DNA of 35,963 nucleotides from Burkholderiales bacterium (GTDB lineage Bacteria > Pseudomonadota > Gammaproteobacteria > Burkholderiales > Burkholderiaceae_C), in the NCBI GenBank assembly GCA_947372225.1, contig CANBSV010000017.1, positions 1 to 35,963 on the forward strand, in the 5' to 3' direction. The notes under the pieces were generated by a model that saw nothing but the letters and a program-made list of their open reading frames with translations, was not told where the DNA came from and made no database searches. Within the stretch, counting starts at the first letter, position 1, and every line of letters begins with the position of its first letter. The translations under genes were made by a program, and so were the position numbers. Below are positions 1 to 9,488 of this stretch, in pieces.

Positions 1-124
1 GCTGGCCATCTCGGCGCGCTACATTGGCGAGGCCTCTTGGCTGCGCGACTTGCAGTGCATCGCGGCCACCTTACGCACCCTGTGGACGCGCCAGCCTCCA
101 TCGTCATTCAAGCCGCTCGCCTGA
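1..124 (+). CDS. Bacterial sugar transferase, C-terminal end (partial)
   Basis: An open frame entering from the left edge (frame of position 2) ends at the TGA at 122-124 and encodes about 40 residues. It contains R-Y-I-G-E-A-S-W-L-R-D-L followed by I-A-A-T-L-R-T-L-W. This resembles the C-terminus of the WcaJ/RfbP-type initiating sugar transferases, whose last conserved stretch is an aromatic/Ser-Leu-Trp-Asp-Leu segment followed by a hydrophobic helix with a Thr. Members of this family move a sugar phosphate onto undecaprenyl phosphate at the inner membrane. The dehydratase gene starts 27 nt downstream and a rhamnose operon follows, which fits a polysaccharide locus. Only the tail is visible, so the subfamily cannot be told. 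Confidence 0.6.
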   Translation, partial: LAISARYIGEASWLRDLQCIAATLRTLWTRQPPSSFKPLA

Positions 125-151
125 CGCTCGCTCACCAGGCCTTTGACCCTC

Positions 152-2017
<1,866 letters not shown>

Positions 2018-2039
2018 ATCGGCGCCGTGGCGCTGCGCT

Positions 2040-2576
2040 TCAGCCGCGCAGCCGCGGCGCGGCGGCATCCTTGGCCGACAGTGCCGGCGTGATGCCATCG
2101 AGCGGCCAGGCGATCGCCAGATCGGGGTCGTCCCAGCGCACGCTGCCCTCGGACTCGGGGCGGTAGTACTCGGTGGTTTTGTAGAGGAAGTCGGCGCTGT
2201 CGCTGGTGACCAGAAAACCATGGGCCAGCCCCGGAGGGATCCACAGCTCGCGGTGGTTGTCGCCACTCAGCTCCATCCCCACCCAGCGGCCGAAGGTGGC
2301 GCTGTCCGGGCGGATGTCGACCGCCACATCGAACACGCTGCCCTGGGTCACGCGCACCAGCTTGCCTTGCGCGTGGGGTGCGCGCTGGAAGTGCAGCCCG
2401 CGCAGCACGCCTTTGGCCGAGCGAGAGTGGTTGTCCTGCACGAATTCAACCGGGTGGCCGACCGCTTCATTGAAGCTGCGCTGATGAAAGCTCTCGAAAA
2501 AAAAGCCCCTCTGATCGCCAAATACCTTGGGCTCAAGGAGCAGCACGCCTTCGATGGCCGTGGTGGTGATCTTCAT
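2040..2576 (-). CDS. rfbC: dTDP-4-dehydrorhamnose 3,5-epimerase
   Basis: A 178-residue cytosolic cupin enzyme, of normal length for RmlC. It epimerises C3 and C5 of dTDP-4-keto-6-deoxyglucose, the third step of dTDP-L-rhamnose synthesis. Visible hallmarks are R-G-F-F-F-E-S-F at 23-30, the catalytic-His motif G-V-L-R-G-L-H-F-Q with His62, and the later F-L-Y-K-T-T-E-Y-Y segment carrying the conserved tyrosines. It is the last gene of rfbB-rfbD-rfbA-rfbC. Its ATG overlaps the rfbA stop by one base (TGATG read on the - strand), so translation is probably coupled. Its 3' end faces the dehydratase gene with only 22 nt between them. Confidence 0.96.
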   Translation of the reverse strand: MKITTTAIEGVLLLEPKVFGDQRGFFFESFHQRSFNEAVGHPVEFVQDNHSRSAKGVLRGLHFQRAPHAQGKLVRVTQGSVFDVAVDIRPDSATFGRWVGMELSGDNHRELWIPPGLAHGFLVTSDSADFLYKTTEYYRPESEGSVRWDDPDLAIAWPLDGITPALSAKDAAAPRLRG

Positions 2577-3466
2577 CAGAACACCTGCGCCTTGACGATT
2601 TGCATCAGGTACTGGCCGTAGCCGTTCTTGAGCATGGGCTGCGCCAGCGCTTCCAGCTCGCTCGTCGTGATCCAGCCTGAGCGAAAGGCGATCTCTTCGG
2701 GGCAGGCCACCTTGAGGCCCTGGCGCTTTTCCAGTGTGGCGATGAACTGGCTGGCTTCAAGCAGGCTGTCGTGCGTGCCGGTGTCGAGCCAGGCGTAGCC
2801 GCGGCCCATGATCTCGACGCTCAGCTGGCCTTGTTCGAGGTAGCGCGCGTTGATGTCGGTGATCTCGAGCTCGCCGCGCGGGGAAGGGCGGATGTTGGCG
2901 GCGATGTCGCACACCTGCGAGTCGTAGAAATAAAGGCCGGTCACCGCATAGTTGCTTTTGGGCGCCTTGGGCTTTTCCTCGATGCTGAGAGCGCGCTTTT
3001 CAGCGTCGAAGGCGACCACGCCGTAGCGCTCGGGGTCATGCACGTGATAGGCGAACACCGAAGCCCCACTGTCGCGGGAGTTGGCCGCCTGCAGCAGCCC
3101 TTGCAGGTCGTGCCCGTGGTAGATGTTGTCGCCCAGCACCAGTGCGCTCGGTGCTGCGCCCACGAAGTCCTTGCCGAGGATGAAGGCCTGCGCCAGTCCA
3201 TCGGGACTGGGTTGCACGCAGTAGCTGATGTTGATGCCCCAGCGGCTGCCGTCACCCAGCAGCGCGGAAAAGCGCGGTGTGTCCTGGGGTGTGCTGATCA
3301 GCAGGATGTCGCGGATGCCCGCGAGCATCAGCGTGCTCAGCGGGTAATAGACCATGGGTTTGTCGTAGACCGGCAGCAACTGCTTGCTGATGGCCAGCGT
3401 GGCCGGGTGCAGCCGTGTGCCGGAGCCGCCGGCCAGGACGATGCCCTTGCGTGGGGAAGTGTTCAT
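2576..3466 (-). CDS. rfbA: Glucose-1-phosphate thymidylyltransferase
   Basis: A 296-residue nucleotidyltransferase (RmlA, short form) that makes dTDP-glucose from dTTP and glucose-1-phosphate, the first step to dTDP-rhamnose and the usual feedback-controlled one. The N-terminal signature G-I-V-L-A-G-G-S-G-T-R-L is at 8-19 and S-K-Q-L-L-P-V-Y-D-K-P follows at 27-37. It also shows V-L-G-D-N-I-Y-H-G (metal and nucleotide site) and W-L-D-T-G-T-H-D-S. Length and motifs match intact RmlA. It lies 17 nt after rfbD and overlaps rfbC by one base. Confidence 0.97.
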   Translation of the reverse strand: MNTSPRKGIVLAGGSGTRLHPATLAISKQLLPVYDKPMVYYPLSTLMLAGIRDILLISTPQDTPRFSALLGDGSRWGINISYCVQPSPDGLAQAFILGKDFVGAAPSALVLGDNIYHGHDLQGLLQAANSRDSGASVFAYHVHDPERYGVVAFDAEKRALSIEEKPKAPKSNYAVTGLYFYDSQVCDIAANIRPSPRGELEITDINARYLEQGQLSVEIMGRGYAWLDTGTHDSLLEASQFIATLEKRQGLKVACPEEIAFRSGWITTSELEALAQPMLKNGYGQYLMQIVKAQVF

Positions 3467-3483
3467 GGGTGGTTCCGTGAGGG

Positions 3484-4377
3484 TCAGCCCAGCACCTCGG
3501 ACAGCATGCGGTCGACGCCGCTTTGCCAGTCCGGGAGCCGCAGGCCGAAGGTGTTGCGAAGCTTGTCGGTGTCGAGCCGTGAATTGGCCGGGCGCCGCGC
3601 CGGGGTTGGAAACGCGCTGGTCGGTACCGCAGCGATGGCTTCGGGTGCCACGCGGATGGGCAGACCGCGCGCGCGGGCGTTGTCGATCACGTGTGTGGCA
3701 TAGCCATGCCAGCTGGTGTGGCCTGAGGCGACCGCGTGATACGTGCCCCGCAGTTGCGGTTGCAGTGCCACGCCGCGCATGGCGTGGGCACTCAGGTCGG
3801 CGAGCAGGTCAGCCCCGGTCGGCGCGCCGATCTGGTCGTCGATGACCTTCAGGGCGTCGCGCTCCTGAGCCAGCTTGAGCATGGTTCGGGCGAAGTTGCC
3901 ACCACGCGCGGCATAGACCCAGCTCGTGCGAAAGATCAGGTGCTGACAGCCGCTCGCCCGGATCAGTTCCTCGCCTTCGAGCTTGGTCGCCCCGTAAACG
4001 CCCAGCGGACCGGTGGGTGCGTCTTCGGCCCGGGCTGTGGAACCAGTGCCATCGAACACGTAGTCGGTGCTGTAGTGCATCAGCCAGGCGCCCATGGCGG
4101 CGGCTTCGCGCGCCAGCACGCCCGGTGCGCTGGCATTGATCGCGCGCGCCAGCTCGGGTTCACTTTCCGCCTTGTCGACGGCGGTGTGGGCGGCCGCATT
4201 GACGATCCAGTGCGGCGACACCGCACGCACCGTGGCCGCCAGCGATTCGGGGTTGGAAAAGTCGGCGCTGAGTTCGCGGCTGTCGGCATCGAGCGCGATC
4301 ACCTCGCCCAGCGGCGCCAGTGCACGCTGCAATTCCCAGCCGACCTGCCCGTTCTTGCCGAACAGCAAGATCTTCAT
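3484..4377 (-). CDS. rfbD: dTDP-4-dehydrorhamnose reductase
   Basis: A 297-residue RmlD that performs the NAD(P)H-dependent last step to dTDP-L-rhamnose. The N-terminal dinucleotide-binding motif G-K-N-G-Q-V-G is at 7-13. The segment Y-S-T-D-Y-V-F-D-G is at 102-110, and the catalytic Tyr128-x3-Lys132 sits in G-V-Y-G-A-T-K. The start at 4377 places M-K-I-L-L-F-G at the N-terminus as in homologues; a longer in-frame start at 4404 would add nine residues and reach further into rfbB. The chosen ATG overlaps the rfbB stop by 4 nt or less (ATGA), as expected for coupled operon genes. Confidence 0.96.
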   Translation of the reverse strand: MKILLFGKNGQVGWELQRALAPLGEVIALDADSRELSADFSNPESLAATVRAVSPHWIVNAAAHTAVDKAESEPELARAINASAPGVLAREAAAMGAWLMHYSTDYVFDGTGSTARAEDAPTGPLGVYGATKLEGEELIRASGCQHLIFRTSWVYAARGGNFARTMLKLAQERDALKVIDDQIGAPTGADLLADLSAHAMRGVALQPQLRGTYHAVASGHTSWHGYATHVIDNARARGLPIRVAPEAIAAVPTSAFPTPARRPANSRLDTDKLRNTFGLRLPDWQSGVDRMLSEVLG

Positions 4378-5432
4378 GGTGCGGCGTACTGGGTGGCAAC
4401 CCACTCGCGGTAGGCGCCGCTTTGCACCCGGGCGACCCAGTCGGCGTGATCAAGGTACCAGCGCACCGTCTTGCGTATGCCGCTCTCGAAGGTTTCGGCA
4501 GGCTTCCAGCCGAGCTCGCGCTCGAGCTTGCGCGCGTCGATGGCATAGCGCCGGTCGTGGCCTGGCCGGTCTGTCACGTGCGTGATCAGCCGGCGGTGGC
4601 TGCCCGCCGGGTCGGGGCGCATCTCGTCGAGCAGCGCACACACCGTGTGCACGATGTCGAGGTTGGGTTTCTCGTTCCACCCGCCGATGTTGTAGGTCTC
4701 GCCGACGCGCCCGCCGGCCAGTACCACGCGGATGGCCGCGCAGTGGTCCTTGACGAACAGCCAGTCGCGGACCTGCTGGCCGTCGCCATAAACCGGCAGC
4801 GGCTTGCCGGCAAGTGCGTTGACGATCATCAGCGGGATCAATTTTTCGGGGAAGTGGAACGGGCCGTAGTTGTTGCTGCAGTTGGTGGTCAGCACCGGCA
4901 GCCCGTAGGTGTGATGCCAGGCGCGCACCAGATGATCGCTGGCCGCCTTGCTGGCCGAATACGGGCTGTTGGGCTCGTAGAGGTGCGTTTCGGTGAATGG
5001 CGCATCGTTGGCACCCAGCGAGCCGTAAACCTCGTCGGTGGACACATGATGGAAGCGGAACTGCTCGCGCTCGGACCCGGCGAGCGTGGACCAGAAGGCA
5101 CGGGCGGCTTCCAGCAAGGTGAAAGTGCCCTGCACATTGGTGTGAATGAACGCGCCCGGGCCGTGGATGCTGCGATCGACGTGGCTTTCAGCCGCGAAGT
5201 GCACCACGGCACGCGGCCTGTGCGTTACAAACAACTGGTCGAGCAGCGCGCGATCGGTGATGTCGCCGTGCACGAACACGTGGCGGCTGTCGCCCTGGAG
5301 GGAACTCAGGCTTTCGAGATTGCCCGCATAGGTCAGCGCGTCGAGGTTGAGCACCGGCTCGCTGGATGCGGCCAACCAGTCGAGAACGAAGTTGGCGCCG
5401 ATGAAGCCGGCTCCGCCTGTGACAAGGATCAT
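4374..5432 (-). CDS. rfbB: dTDP-glucose 4,6-dehydratase
   Basis: A 352-residue RmlB, a short-chain dehydrogenase that removes water from dTDP-glucose to give the 4-keto-6-deoxy sugar. The N-terminus M-I-L-V-T-G-G-A-G-F-I-G is the NAD-binding motif. The catalytic S-T-D-E-V-Y-G is at 131-137 (Asp133, Glu134), and Tyr158-x3-Lys162 lies in P-Y-S-A-S-K. An upstream in-frame start at 5567 is rejected because it would add 45 unrelated residues and run into rhlE. It is the first gene of the rhamnose operon. A -10-like TAGAAT read on the - strand at 5489-5484 lies about 50 nt upstream. Confidence 0.97.
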   Translation of the reverse strand: MILVTGGAGFIGANFVLDWLAASSEPVLNLDALTYAGNLESLSSLQGDSRHVFVHGDITDRALLDQLFVTHRPRAVVHFAAESHVDRSIHGPGAFIHTNVQGTFTLLEAARAFWSTLAGSEREQFRFHHVSTDEVYGSLGANDAPFTETHLYEPNSPYSASKAASDHLVRAWHHTYGLPVLTTNCSNNYGPFHFPEKLIPLMIVNALAGKPLPVYGDGQQVRDWLFVKDHCAAIRVVLAGGRVGETYNIGGWNEKPNLDIVHTVCALLDEMRPDPAGSHRRLITHVTDRPGHDRRYAIDARKLERELGWKPAETFESGIRKTVRWYLDHADWVARVQSGAYREWVATQYAAP

Positions 5433-5483
5433 GGGGTGCTTGCAGTGAGTGGTGGGGCGCCGCATCCACCTCGAGCGGCTCCA

Positions 5484-5489
5484 AATTCT
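5484..5489 (-). promoter_or_regulatory. Possible -10 box for the rfbBDAC operon
   Basis: Read on the - strand the hexamer is TAGAAT, five of six matches to TATAAT, 51 nt upstream of the rfbB start. No good -35 is visible at the right distance, so this is a weak prediction. It lies in the 99-nt divergent gap between rfbB and rhlE. Confidence 0.3.
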
Positions 5490-5519
5490 AGGTGTTCGCC
5501 CTGAGCGCAGCCCAGCGAC

Positions 5520-5525
5520 GATAAT
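5520..5525 (+). promoter_or_regulatory. Possible -10 box just upstream of rhlE
   Basis: GATAAT ends six bases before the rhlE ATG at 5532. If it is a real -10, transcription would start at or near the start codon and the message would be leaderless. A GAGG touches the ATG directly, too close to act as a normal ribosome binding site. No clear -35 is visible. Confidence 0.35.
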
Positions 5526-5531
5526 CCGAGG

Positions 5532-7058
5532 ATGACCGAATCCCCCCGCGAAGACACTTCCCCCCATCTGTCAGCCGAGCCGGCTGAGGCACCGGTCGAG
5601 GCGCCGGTGAGTTTCGACACGCTCGCCCTCGATGCGAAGTTGCTGCGCGCGGTGGCCGATTCCGGCTACACGAAGATGACGCCGATCCAGGCCAAGGCCA
5701 TCCCCATCGTGCTTGACGGACGCGACGTGATGGGCGCGGCGCAGACCGGCACGGGCAAGACGGCGGCTTTCACCTTGCCGCTGCTGCAAAAAATGCTCAG
5801 GCACGAGAACAGCAGCGCGTCGCCAGCCCGCCACCCGGTGCGCGCGCTGGTGCTGGCGCCGACCCGCGAACTCGCCGATCAGGTGGCCAACAACGTCAAG
5901 GCCTACGCCAAGCACAGCAAGCTGCGCTCGATGGTGGTGTTCGGCGGCATCGACATGAAGCCGCAAACAGCCGAGCTCAAGACCGGGGTCGAAGTGCTGA
6001 TCGCCACACCGGGTCGGCTGCTCGACCACATCGAGGCGAAGAACTGCAACCTTGGCCAGGTGGAATATGTGGTGCTGGATGAAGCCGACCGCATGCTCGA
6101 CATCGGCTTTTTGCCCGACCTGCAGCGCATCCTGAGTTACCTGCCCAAGCAGCGCCAGACCCTGCTTTTTTCCGCCACGTTCTCGCCCGAAATCAAGAGA
6201 CTGGCCGAGAGTTACCTCCAGGATCCGATCCTGGTTGAGGTGGCGCGCCCCAACGCCACGGCCACCAACGTCGAACAGCGCTTTTTCAGCGTGGACAACG
6301 ACGACAAGCGCGCCGTGGTGCTCAAGCTCATCCGGGAGCGGGCCTTGACGCAGGCCATTGTCTTCGTCAATTCCAAGCTGGGCTGTGCCCGGTTGGCCCG
6401 TTCGTTCGAGCGTGATGGCTTGCGCACCAACGCGCTGCATGGCGACAAGTCGCAAGACGAGCGCTTGAAGGCGCTCGAGGCGTTCAAGCGAGGTGAGGTG
6501 GATGTGCTCGTGTGCACCGACGTCGCTGCCCGCGGCCTCGACATCGCCGATTTGCCGGCCGTGTTCAACTTCGACGTGCCGTTCAACGCTGAGGACTACG
6601 TCCACCGCATCGGCCGCACGGGTCGCGCCGGGGCTTCGGGGCTGGCCGTCACGCTGGTTTCGCGTGACGACACCCGACTGATCTCGGACATCGAAAAGCT
6701 GATCAAGAAGAAGATCGAGCTCGAGCCGATCGAACTCGATGATGCTCGGACCCGACGCGAGCCCCGGGCAGAGCGCCCGAGGCGTGACGAGGACGACGGC
6801 GATCGCGCTCGGAGCCAGCCGGCGCCCACCGAGTCGCAGCCCGCTCCCGCGCGCAGCCACGTCGCAAGCCCTCGCAAGGCGTCCGCCGATCCTTTCTTTG
6901 ATCGACCCTATGAGCCCAGTGCCACGGCAGCGCCCGTTTGGGAGGCTTCGGTGTCGTCGGCGCCGTCCAGCGCACGCATCTCCTCTCCCAACATCAAGCC
7001 CAAGCGGCGCGTGGCTGCGCTGTTCGGAGAGCGCAAAGCGGTTGAGCAAGACGAATGA
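5532..7058 (+). CDS. rhlE: DEAD-box ATP-dependent RNA helicase, RhlE type
   Basis: A 508-residue RNA helicase expected to remodel RNA duplexes in ribosome assembly and RNA decay. The Q motif T-P-I-Q-A is followed by motif I A-Q-T-G-T-G-K-T with Lys76, D-E-A-D at 183-186, S-A-T at 214-216, and H-R-I-G-R-T-G-R at 358-365. From about residue 400 the protein changes to a charged, Pro/Arg/Ser-rich low-complexity tail ending in a basic K-P-K-R-R-V-A-A-L-F stretch, as in RhlE proteins of this group. It is divergent from rfbB and convergent with the methyltransferase gene. The RhlE assignment rests on similarity across the core; other DEAD subfamilies are less likely. Confidence 0.92.
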   Translation: MTESPREDTSPHLSAEPAEAPVEAPVSFDTLALDAKLLRAVADSGYTKMTPIQAKAIPIVLDGRDVMGAAQTGTGKTAAFTLPLLQKMLRHENSSASPARHPVRALVLAPTRELADQVANNVKAYAKHSKLRSMVVFGGIDMKPQTAELKTGVEVLIATPGRLLDHIEAKNCNLGQVEYVVLDEADRMLDIGFLPDLQRILSYLPKQRQTLLFSATFSPEIKRLAESYLQDPILVEVARPNATATNVEQRFFSVDNDDKRAVVLKLIRERALTQAIVFVNSKLGCARLARSFERDGLRTNALHGDKSQDERLKALEAFKRGEVDVLVCTDVAARGLDIADLPAVFNFDVPFNAEDYVHRIGRTGRAGASGLAVTLVSRDDTRLISDIEKLIKKKIELEPIELDDARTRREPRAERPRRDEDDGDRARSQPAPTESQPAPARSHVASPRKASADPFFDRPYEPSATAAPVWEASVSSAPSSARISSPNIKPKRRVAALFGERKAVEQDE

Positions 7059-7060
7059 GG

Positions 7061-7105
7061 CTCCTGTAGCCCGTGGGTTGCGGTGACGCGCTTGCGGCTC
7101 AGGAG
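7061..7105. terminator. Inverted repeat between convergent genes, possible terminator
   Basis: CTCCTG at 7061-7066 with GCC at 7069-7071 is complementary to GGC at 7096-7098 and CAGGAG at 7100-7105. The stem has small bulges and a loop of about 24 nt, and no U-tract follows on either strand. It fills the 54-nt gap between the ends of rhlE and the methyltransferase gene. It may act as a weak or Rho-assisted terminator. Confidence 0.25.
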
Positions 7106-7112
7106 GTGTTGC

Positions 7113-7871
7113 TCAGCCCAGCAGGCCAAACACCGCCGGCCGGTCGTTGGGAACGGTGATCGAGCCTGATTTCCATCCCGCCACCGTGTCCGTGTGGCTC
7201 CAGCCCTGCTCCAGCGTCAGGCCACAGCTGATCGACAACCGGGTGCCGCCACTCAGCGTGCCCAGCAAGGCGCCGAGCAACGCAGCGTTGCGGTAGGGCG
7301 TTTCGATCATCAGTTGCGTTTGGCGCGCGCGACGCGACAGCGCTTCCAACTCGCGAATGCGAGTCTGGCGTGCCGTTGCCTCGATGGGCAAATAGCCGAC
7401 AAAGGCAAAACTCTGCCCATTCAATCCGCTGGCGGACAGCGCCATCAGCAATGAACTTGGACCGGACAACGCCACAACGCGCACATGAAGCTTGTGCGCC
7501 AAGGCCACCAGATCCGCACCCGGATCGGCGATGGCGGGCAGGCCCGCCTCCGAGATCAGCCCGATGTCCCGCCCAGCGAGTGCGGGAGCGAGCAGTGCCT
7601 TCAGGTTCGGCTCGGGCGCCGCCGCGCCACCTTTGGGTGGTCGCGGCAACTCGACGATGTCGACCGATTGCAACGGCTGTGCGAGGGGCACGATCTCGTT
7701 CACCCGCTTGAGAAACGCCCGGGTGGTCTTGGCGTTTTCAGCCACCCAACACGGCATCCGGGCCGCAATGCGGATCACACCCAGCGGCAGCACCTCCTGC
7801 AAATCGCCCAGGCCTGCCTCGCTCACTCCGAAATCGAGCGCGTTGGGGACCAGATACAAGGTACCGGTCAT
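7113..7871 (-). CDS. RsmI-like SAM-dependent methyltransferase (tetrapyrrole-methylase fold)
   Basis: A 252-residue protein with the tetrapyrrole-methylase fold used by RsmI, the 16S rRNA C1402 2'-O-methyltransferase. Similarities to RsmI are the N-terminal T-G-T-L-Y-L-V, the block G-L-I-S-E-A-G-L-P-A-I-A-D-P-G in mid-protein, and A-L-S-G-P-S-S-L followed by F-A-F-V-G-Y-L-P. It differs from canonical RsmI: after L-V it reads P-N-A-L-D rather than A-T-P-I-G-N, and it is about 30 residues shorter. It is therefore probably a paralogue with an unknown substrate. It is translated with the upstream Maf gene through a 4-nt ATGA overlap. Confidence 0.75.
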   Translation of the reverse strand: MTGTLYLVPNALDFGVSEAGLGDLQEVLPLGVIRIAARMPCWVAENAKTTRAFLKRVNEIVPLAQPLQSVDIVELPRPPKGGAAAPEPNLKALLAPALAGRDIGLISEAGLPAIADPGADLVALAHKLHVRVVALSGPSSLLMALSASGLNGQSFAFVGYLPIEATARQTRIRELEALSRRARQTQLMIETPYRNAALLGALLGTLSGGTRLSISCGLTLEQGWSHTDTVAGWKSGSITVPNDRPAVFGLLG

Positions 7872-8470
7872 GGGTGCGTCGGTCCCAGCGGATCCAGCCC
7901 GGCCAAGCGCAACAGCGTGCAGGTGCGAATCAGCGGCAAGCCGATCAGTGCGGTGGGGTCGTCAGATTCGACCGATTGCAGCAGGGCGATGCCCAACGTC
8001 TCCGATTTGGCGCTGCCCGCGCAGTCGTAGGGGCGTTCCACTTGAAGATAACGCTCGATCTCGTCATCTCCGAGCGAACGAAAGGTGACTGTCACCCGAG
8101 CCACGTCGCTGGCGGCAAAGCCGCTCGCGACGCAGACGACTGACACGGCCGTGTGAAAAACCACCTGTCGCCCACTCATTGCGCGCAATTGCCGGACCGC
8201 GCCCGGATGATCACCCGGCTTGCCCACTGCCTCGCCGTTCAGGTCCGCGACCTGATCCGAGCCGATGACCACGGCATCGGGATGCAACTGCGCCACCGAA
8301 CGAGCCTTGGCCCATGCGAGACGCTGAGCGAGGGCGCCAGGCGGCTCTGAGTCAGCAGGCGTTTCGTCCACGTCGGGCGCCGCCACGTCGAATGGCATGC
8401 GCAACCGCTCCAGCAATTCGCGGCGGTAGATCGATGTGGAGGCCAGAATCAGCCGGCGGGATGTGCGCAT
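7868..8470 (-). CDS. yceF: Maf/YceF family nucleoside triphosphate pyrophosphatase
   Basis: A 200-residue Maf-fold enzyme. Family members hydrolyse non-canonical or modified NTPs to monophosphates, and the YceF subgroup prefers m7GTP. The N-terminal signature L-I-L-A-S-T-S-I-Y-R-R-E-L-L is at 7-20. D-V-D-E-T-P follows, and the catalytic region I-G-S-D-Q-V-A-D-L-N-G-E and G-K-P sits mid-protein. The G-S-D-Q-V variant matches YceF rather than the dTTPase YhdE. It is divergent from yceD, the same arrangement as yceF/yceD in E. coli. A -10-like GACAAT on the - strand (8484-8479) lies 8 nt before the start. Confidence 0.9.
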   Translation of the reverse strand: MRTSRRLILASTSIYRRELLERLRMPFDVAAPDVDETPADSEPPGALAQRLAWAKARSVAQLHPDAVVIGSDQVADLNGEAVGKPGDHPGAVRQLRAMSGRQVVFHTAVSVVCVASGFAASDVARVTVTFRSLGDDEIERYLQVERPYDCAGSAKSETLGIALLQSVESDDPTALIGLPLIRTCTLLRLAGLDPLGPTHP

Positions 8471-8478
8471 TCAGGTTG

Positions 8479-8484
8479 ATTGTC
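8479..8484 (-). promoter_or_regulatory. Possible -10 box for yceF
   Basis: Read on the - strand this is GACAAT, eight bases before the yceF ATG. No -35 consensus is seen at 16-18 nt. If used, the message would have almost no leader. It lies in the short yceF/yceD divergent gap. Confidence 0.25.
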
Positions 8485-8522
8485 CCATCGCGTGAAAGGG
8501 CGCTGGCTCGCGGGCGCGCCAG

Positions 8523-8528
8523 TAAACT
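8523..8528 (+). promoter_or_regulatory. Possible -10 box for the yceD-rpmF-plsX-fab block
   Basis: TAAACT lies eight bases before the yceD ATG at 8537, with no Shine-Dalgarno sequence between them. It mirrors the arrangement on the other side of the same divergent gap. No convincing -35 is present, so confidence is low. Confidence 0.25.
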
Positions 8529-8536
8529 GGGGCCCT

Positions 8537-9094
8537 ATGGAGACCGAGAACACCGACCCGAAAAGTGTGGATATCGCCGCGCTGGCCCGCCGAGGCGGCT
8601 GCGTATCGGGGTCGGCGAGCCTTGCGGAACTCGTGAGGCTGAGTGAGGAAGCGCATCCCGAGGCCAAGCCTGGCGCCGACGATCTCTATCGCTGGCGGGC
8701 CACAGGAGAGAACCGCGCGACGCGCGCGGGCGGATCGGAAACATGGCTGCACCTCGAGGCCGATGCTTGTTTGTCGCTTGTGTGCCAACGCTGCTTGAAA
8801 GCAGTGGAGACGGCGTTGCGTGTAGAACGAAGCTTTCGTTTCGTCGCTGATGAGCAACAGGCGCAGGCCATCGATGCTGAGATCGAAGAGGACGTGCTGG
8901 TACTGTCGCGCTCGTTCGACGTGACCGAACTGGTCGAGGACGAGTGCCTTTTGGCCTTGCCACTTGTGCCTCGGCACGATGTGTGTCCCCAGCCTCTGGC
9001 TGTCGCACCCGATCCTGTCGGGTCTGAGGACAGGCCGAACCCGTTTCGGGTTCTGGGTGAACTCAAGCTCCGGCACAAACCTTCGCCGAACTGA
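8537..9094 (+). CDS. yceD: YceD family protein (DUF177), 23S rRNA accumulation/processing factor
   Basis: A 185-residue DUF177 protein. Homologues are encoded next to rpmF across bacteria and are linked to 23S rRNA accumulation. The sequence shows the family pattern L-S-L-V-C-Q-R-C-L-K, a C-x2-C pair, followed by a long acidic stretch and a conserved E-D-E-C-L-L-A-L-P-L-V-P segment with nearby C-P. The ATG at 8537 is preferred because M-E-T-E-N-T begins the conserved part; an in-frame start at 8480 would add 19 residues and overlap the region needed for divergent promoters. It is the first gene of the block leading to fabF. Confidence 0.88.
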   Translation: METENTDPKSVDIAALARRGGCVSGSASLAELVRLSEEAHPEAKPGADDLYRWRATGENRATRAGGSETWLHLEADACLSLVCQRCLKAVETALRVERSFRFVADEQQAQAIDAEIEEDVLVLSRSFDVTELVEDECLLALPLVPRHDVCPQPLAVAPDPVGSEDRPNPFRVLGELKLRHKPSPN

Positions 9095-9103
9095 AGCGTC
9101 GCC

Positions 9104-9112
9104 TGATACACT
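9104..9112 (+). promoter_or_regulatory. Possible extended -10 promoter for rpmF
   Basis: TGATACACT fits an extended -10 (TG, one base, then TACACT), starting ten bases after the yceD stop and about 120 nt before rpmF. No matching -35 is visible. It could give rpmF its own transcript within the operon. Confidence 0.25.
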
Positions 9113-9232
9113 CGCAAACCTTTTTGGCAGTGACCGGTCCCGCGTTTTGGCTGGATCGTCGTGTTGCCAGCGTCCCGCAGGTCTCCTTCGAGCCTGTCTT
9201 GCGACGCCACACCAACGTTCGCGGAGAAACTC

Positions 9233-9415
9233 ATGGCCGTTCAACAAAACAAGAAGTCGCCTTCCAAGCGCGGCATGCATCGCTCACACAATGCTCTTAC
9301 CACCCCTGGTACCGCGATTGAGCCCACCACTGGCGAGTTGCATCTGCGTCACCACATCAGCCCCACGGGCTTTTATCGTGGGCGTAAGGTGTTCAAGACC
9401 AAGGCAGACGCCTGA
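9233..9415 (+). CDS. rpmF: 50S ribosomal protein L32
   Basis: A 60-residue basic protein beginning M-A-V-Q-Q-N-K-K-S-P-S-K-R-G-M-H-R-S-H, the diagnostic L32 N-terminus. It ends in H-H-I-S-P-T-G-F-Y-R-G-R-K-V, also typical. It is a structural protein of the large ribosomal subunit. The length is normal, and the four Zn-binding cysteines found in some L32 forms are absent, so this is the Cys-free form. The start at 9233 has G-G-A-G about 8-11 nt upstream. A longer frame from 9161 is not supported by homology. A terminator-like hairpin lies about 75 nt downstream, before plsX. Confidence 0.97.
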   Translation: MAVQQNKKSPSKRGMHRSHNALTTPGTAIEPTTGELHLRHHISPTGFYRGRKVFKTKADA

Positions 9416-9488
9416 GTTCTTGACGCTGCCATGATCGCCAGCGCCGCCCCTGCGGCCGCGCATCAGGCGACACTCGTTGCCCCAGACG

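Noticed and set aside
5571..7049. 492-residue open frame opposite rhlE
   Set aside because: The composition is typical of an antisense shadow, and the + strand gene has all helicase motifs.
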